Source: 1XD8-76 sp051880335 (GTDB taxonomy: Bacteria; Bacillota; Clostridia; Lachnospirales; Lachnospiraceae). Taken from it: a stretch of 15,372 nt of DNA. The DNA lies in contig JBJENT010000118.1 of assembly GCA_051880335.1 (NCBI GenBank), positions 1 through 15,372 of the forward strand, given 5' to 3'. Position numbers and translations under genes: made by a program. Positions 13,554 to 15,372 of the stretch are shown here, in pieces (the first letter of the stretch is position 1; the number at the start of each line of letters is the position of its first letter). Below the pieces are notes generated by a model. It was not told where the DNA came from. It saw only the letters and a list, made by a program, of their open reading frames with translations, and searched no databases.

Positions 13554-14105
13554 ATGTTAGTCGTTGTGATCGGTGGCAGTGGCAGCGGTAAATCAGAGCG
13601 GGCAGAGAGCCTTGTCCTGGAATTGGGAGAAAAAAGAATTTATCTGGCGACCATGATTGCCTCTGGAGAAGAAGGAAAACAGAGAGTAGAACGACATAAA
13701 AAGCTGCGTGAGGGAAAAGGATTTGATACCATAGAGTGTCCTCTTTTTCTGGAGAAGCTGGATCTGTCCGGTGGCACTGAGGATCCGGTAAAAGAAAAGC
13801 CGAAGCCTTTAGAGGGCACTGTAGCTCTGATCGAAGATATCCCAAATCTGGTGGCAAACGAAATGTTTGAAAAAGAGGGCAGAGGCGACAGGTGTGTGCA
13901 GATCATAAAAGAAGGTATTGCACGCCTGCAAAGTCAGGCAGAGCATCTGGTCATCGTCACCGGGAATGTGTCGGAAGATGGCTCTCTGTTTGATGGAGAT
14001 ATGAAACGATATATGGAGTGTCTGAATGAGTGCAACGCCTTTCTGACACAGATGGCAGATCGGGTGGAAGAAGTGGTATGTGGGATACCACTGCGGGTAA
14101 AGTAA
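13554..14105 (+). CDS. cobU: Adenosylcobinamide kinase / adenosylcobinamide-phosphate guanylyltransferase
   Basis: CobU phosphorylates adenosylcobinamide and then adds GMP through a guanylyl-His intermediate, in nucleotide loop assembly of cobalamin. The 183-aa product matches family length. Walker A GGSGSGKS is at 7-14, and the guanylylated His is His48 in ERHKKLR. EDIPNLVANEMF corresponds to the family's (D/E)CLTxxxxN segment, and CGIPLRVK matches the family C-terminus. The usual NEVGxGIVP motif, expected near 136-145, is replaced by TGNVSEDGSLF. The ATG at 13554 has a weak purine-rich site (agagagag). The gene is followed by cobS and by a second CobU-like gene that has the opposite pattern of conserved motifs. 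Confidence 0.9.
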   Translation: MLVVVIGGSGSGKSERAESLVLELGEKRIYLATMIASGEEGKQRVERHKKLREGKGFDTIECPLFLEKLDLSGGTEDPVKEKPKPLEGTVALIEDIPNLVANEMFEKEGRGDRCVQIIKEGIARLQSQAEHLVIVTGNVSEDGSLFDGDMKRYMECLNECNAFLTQMADRVEEVVCGIPLRVK

Positions 14106-14152
14106 GGATAGCAGCGTGTGGAATACCGATGAAGATAAAGTAAGGATAGCAG
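14077..14152 (+). repeat. 38-bp tandem duplication spanning the cobU 3' end
   Basis: The last 29 bases of cobU with its stop plus the following nine (14077-14114) are repeated at 14115-14152, with the 17-mer taaagtaaggatagcag identical in both. A decayed third copy (tatgcggatactg) follows to about 14190. The second copy still reads CGIPMKIK-stop in its own frame, an echo of the cobU end CGIPLRVK-stop. The period is not a multiple of three. Confidence 0.88.
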
Positions 14153-14198
14153 TATGCGGATACTGCTGTATCTAAAGGAAAGAAAGTAGAAATTGGAA

Positions 14199-14966
14199 AT
14201 GAGGATAATAAGCAGCATCATCATTGCTTTTGCCATGTACTCTAAAGTACCGATGCCAAAGGTAGAATGGAAAAAAGAAAATATGCGTTATGTTATGTGT
14301 GCGTTCCCCTTTGTTGGTGCGCTGCTTGGCGGATTGACTGTAGGATTTCGGTATCTTTCCGATGGGATTGGATTGGGTCATGGGATTCGTACCGCTGTTC
14401 TTGTGATTCTTCCAATTGTAATTACGGGAGGGATTCATTTAGACGGATTTATGGATACGTCGGATGCACTGGGCTCCTGGCAGGAAAAAGAAAAACGTCT
14501 GGAAATACTGAAAGATTCCCATGTAGGTGCCATGGCAGTGATTGGAGCAATTACACTATGTATTTTAAATTTTGGCATCTGGTGGGAGCTGACGGATGAA
14601 ATGATTTATGTGGTCGCAATCGGTTTTTTTACCAGCAGGGCATTAAGCGGTTTTGCAGTGGCGGCTTTTCCCTGTGCAAAAAACAGTGGACTTGTGGCCA
14701 TGTTCCAATCTGAAGCGGATAAAAAGATGACCAAAGTAATTTTACTCCTGGAATTAATTCTGTCAATGAGTCTGGCTTTTTGGCTGAATGCGTTTTTGGC
14801 AGGTGCCATGCTGGCAGCTATGCTGATCAGTTATGTATGGTATTATAGGATGTCGAAAAAAATGTTTGGCGGTATCACCGGGGATCTGGCAGGATGGTTC
14901 TTGCAGGTATGTGAGTGTATGATGGCAGGATCTGTGCTGCTGGCAGGCTATATTGTTTGCTTGTGA
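14199..14966 (+). CDS. cobS: Adenosylcobinamide-GDP ribazoletransferase (cobalamin synthase)
   Basis: CobS joins adenosylcobinamide-GDP, made by CobU, to alpha-ribazole or its phosphate at the membrane. The product is about 255 aa with six or more hydrophobic segments. Family signatures are AMYSKVPMP near the N-terminus, FPFVGALLGG, and the acidic motif GGIHLDGFMDTSDALGS, which binds metal and substrate; DSHVGAMAVIG and the late GGITGDLAGWFLQ also fit. The start is uncertain: ATG 14199 is preferred by codon, while an in-frame TTG at 14193 is better placed relative to AAAGGAA (14174-14180) and would add two residues. It follows cobU and its 38-bp repeat, and precedes the second CobU-like gene. 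Confidence 0.93.
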   Translation: MRIISSIIIAFAMYSKVPMPKVEWKKENMRYVMCAFPFVGALLGGLTVGFRYLSDGIGLGHGIRTAVLVILPIVITGGIHLDGFMDTSDALGSWQEKEKRLEILKDSHVGAMAVIGAITLCILNFGIWWELTDEMIYVVAIGFFTSRALSGFAVAAFPCAKNSGLVAMFQSEADKKMTKVILLLELILSMSLAFWLNAFLAGAMLAAMLISYVWYYRMSKKMFGGITGDLAGWFLQVCECMMAGSVLLAGYIVCL

Positions 14967-15049
14967 GAAATATGGATTGTTCGCAAAGGATGTAGTTTTT
15001 CGGTAGATATTACAGCATGCAGGTGGGAATAGATGGGGAGACGAACAAT

Positions 15050-15372
15050 ATGATTTTAATTACAGGCGGCAGCAGTCAGGGAAAATATGCATTTGCCCGG
15101 TCTTTTTTGAAAGATGAAAAAAAAGCAGTCATAATAGACGGTCAGGATATGGATATAGATATAGATATAGATGCTGAGCAGGATACACATATGGAATGCG
15201 GACAATTATTGTGCCGGAAAAAGATGGATCTGATCCGGCATTACCATTTGTATCTGCGAAGACGGATGCAGCAGGGAGCCGATGAAGAACAGCTTTTGCA
15301 GGAAACAAAAGCTTTCTGTGAGAAAAATCCGGATGTGATTGTTGTAACGGAAGAAGTGGGATGCGGAGTAGT
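15050..15372 (+). CDS. Divergent CobU-like protein, partial at window end
   Basis: An open frame from ATG 15050, behind GGGGAG (15035-15040), runs off the window after 107 codons. The start MILITGGSSQGKYAFA resembles the CobU P-loop, but the Ser/Thr after GK is Tyr13, which should weaken Mg-nucleotide binding. The RHxxxR guanylylation motif is not visible where expected (near residue 50). Instead the family motif absent from the upstream CobU is present as TEEVGCGV (100-107), matching NEVGxGIVP. Residues 33-41 are a DMDIDIDID run from a hexanucleotide repeat. Its place directly after cobS suggests a role in lower-ligand assembly, perhaps as a non-catalytic partner of CobU or a kinase with another substrate. 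The C-terminal half is not in the window. Confidence 0.75.
   Translation, partial: MILITGGSSQGKYAFARSFLKDEKKAVIIDGQDMDIDIDIDAEQDTHMECGQLLCRKKMDLIRHYHLYLRRRMQQGADEEQLLQETKAFCEKNPDVIVVTEEVGCGV
15146..15169 (+). repeat. Hexanucleotide repeat in the CobU-like gene
   Basis: Four gatatR units (gatatg once, then gatata three times) encode D-M-D-I-D-I-D-I, giving an acidic run that ends in DAE. It lies in what corresponds to the variable loop after the second strand of CobU. Confidence 0.85.

Noticed and set aside
14976..15049. 8-bp inverted repeat attgttcg / cgaacaat flanking the gap before the second CobU-like gene
   Set aside because: The arms are 58 bases apart and short enough to occur by chance in an AT-rich gap; the second arm simply fills the spacing before the ATG.

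Overview
The window looks like a chromosome segment of an anaerobic Firmicute of the Lachnospiraceae type (Clostridia). The grounds are a moderate-to-low GC content, strong AGGAGG ribosome-binding sites, near-consensus TTGACA/TATAAT promoters with 17-bp spacers, a ferredoxin-type sulfite reductase, and a cobalamin gene set of clostridial flavour. All genes recognised are on the + strand. No rRNA, tRNA, insertion sequence or CRISPR was seen.

Region 1 (1-1370) is cysteine synthesis. A consensus promoter is followed by a 22-codon ORF with a Cys codon in mid-peptide and tandem Cys codons near its end, then three 17-bp tandem repeats, then cysK and an intrinsic terminator. The small ORF looks like a cysteine-sensing leader peptide and is the most interesting element in the window.

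Region 2 (1462-5989) starts with a membrane-anchored, Ig-like-domain serine protease. A promoter then drives a DAACS-family symporter, followed by a siroheme/[4Fe-4S] sulfite reductase, ending at a strong terminator. The symporter lacks the Arg that binds acidic side chains. With cysK this suggests a sulfur/cysteine acquisition neighbourhood: sulfite to sulfide to cysteine, plus uptake of a neutral amino acid or cystine.

Region 3 (6111-10609) is an export operon under a promoter with a TetR-type operator: an MFS transporter, a two-domain FtsX-type ABC permease and its ATPase. Region 4 (10700-11772) is a MarR regulator with a perfect 22-bp palindrome over its own promoter, followed one base later by a flavodoxin-like protein.

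Region 5 (11861-15372) is a cobalamin segment: a histidine phosphatase (CobC-like by context), precorrin-4 methyltransferase CobM/CbiF, CobU, CobS, and the start of a second, divergent CobU-like protein that runs off the window.

Regions 3 to 5 carry an unusual number of short tandem repeats. There are 15-bp units in frame in two genes, a 24-bp unit and a 6-bp unit in frame in two others, and 20-bp and 38-bp units just after the stop codons of cobM and cobU, copying the stop region itself.
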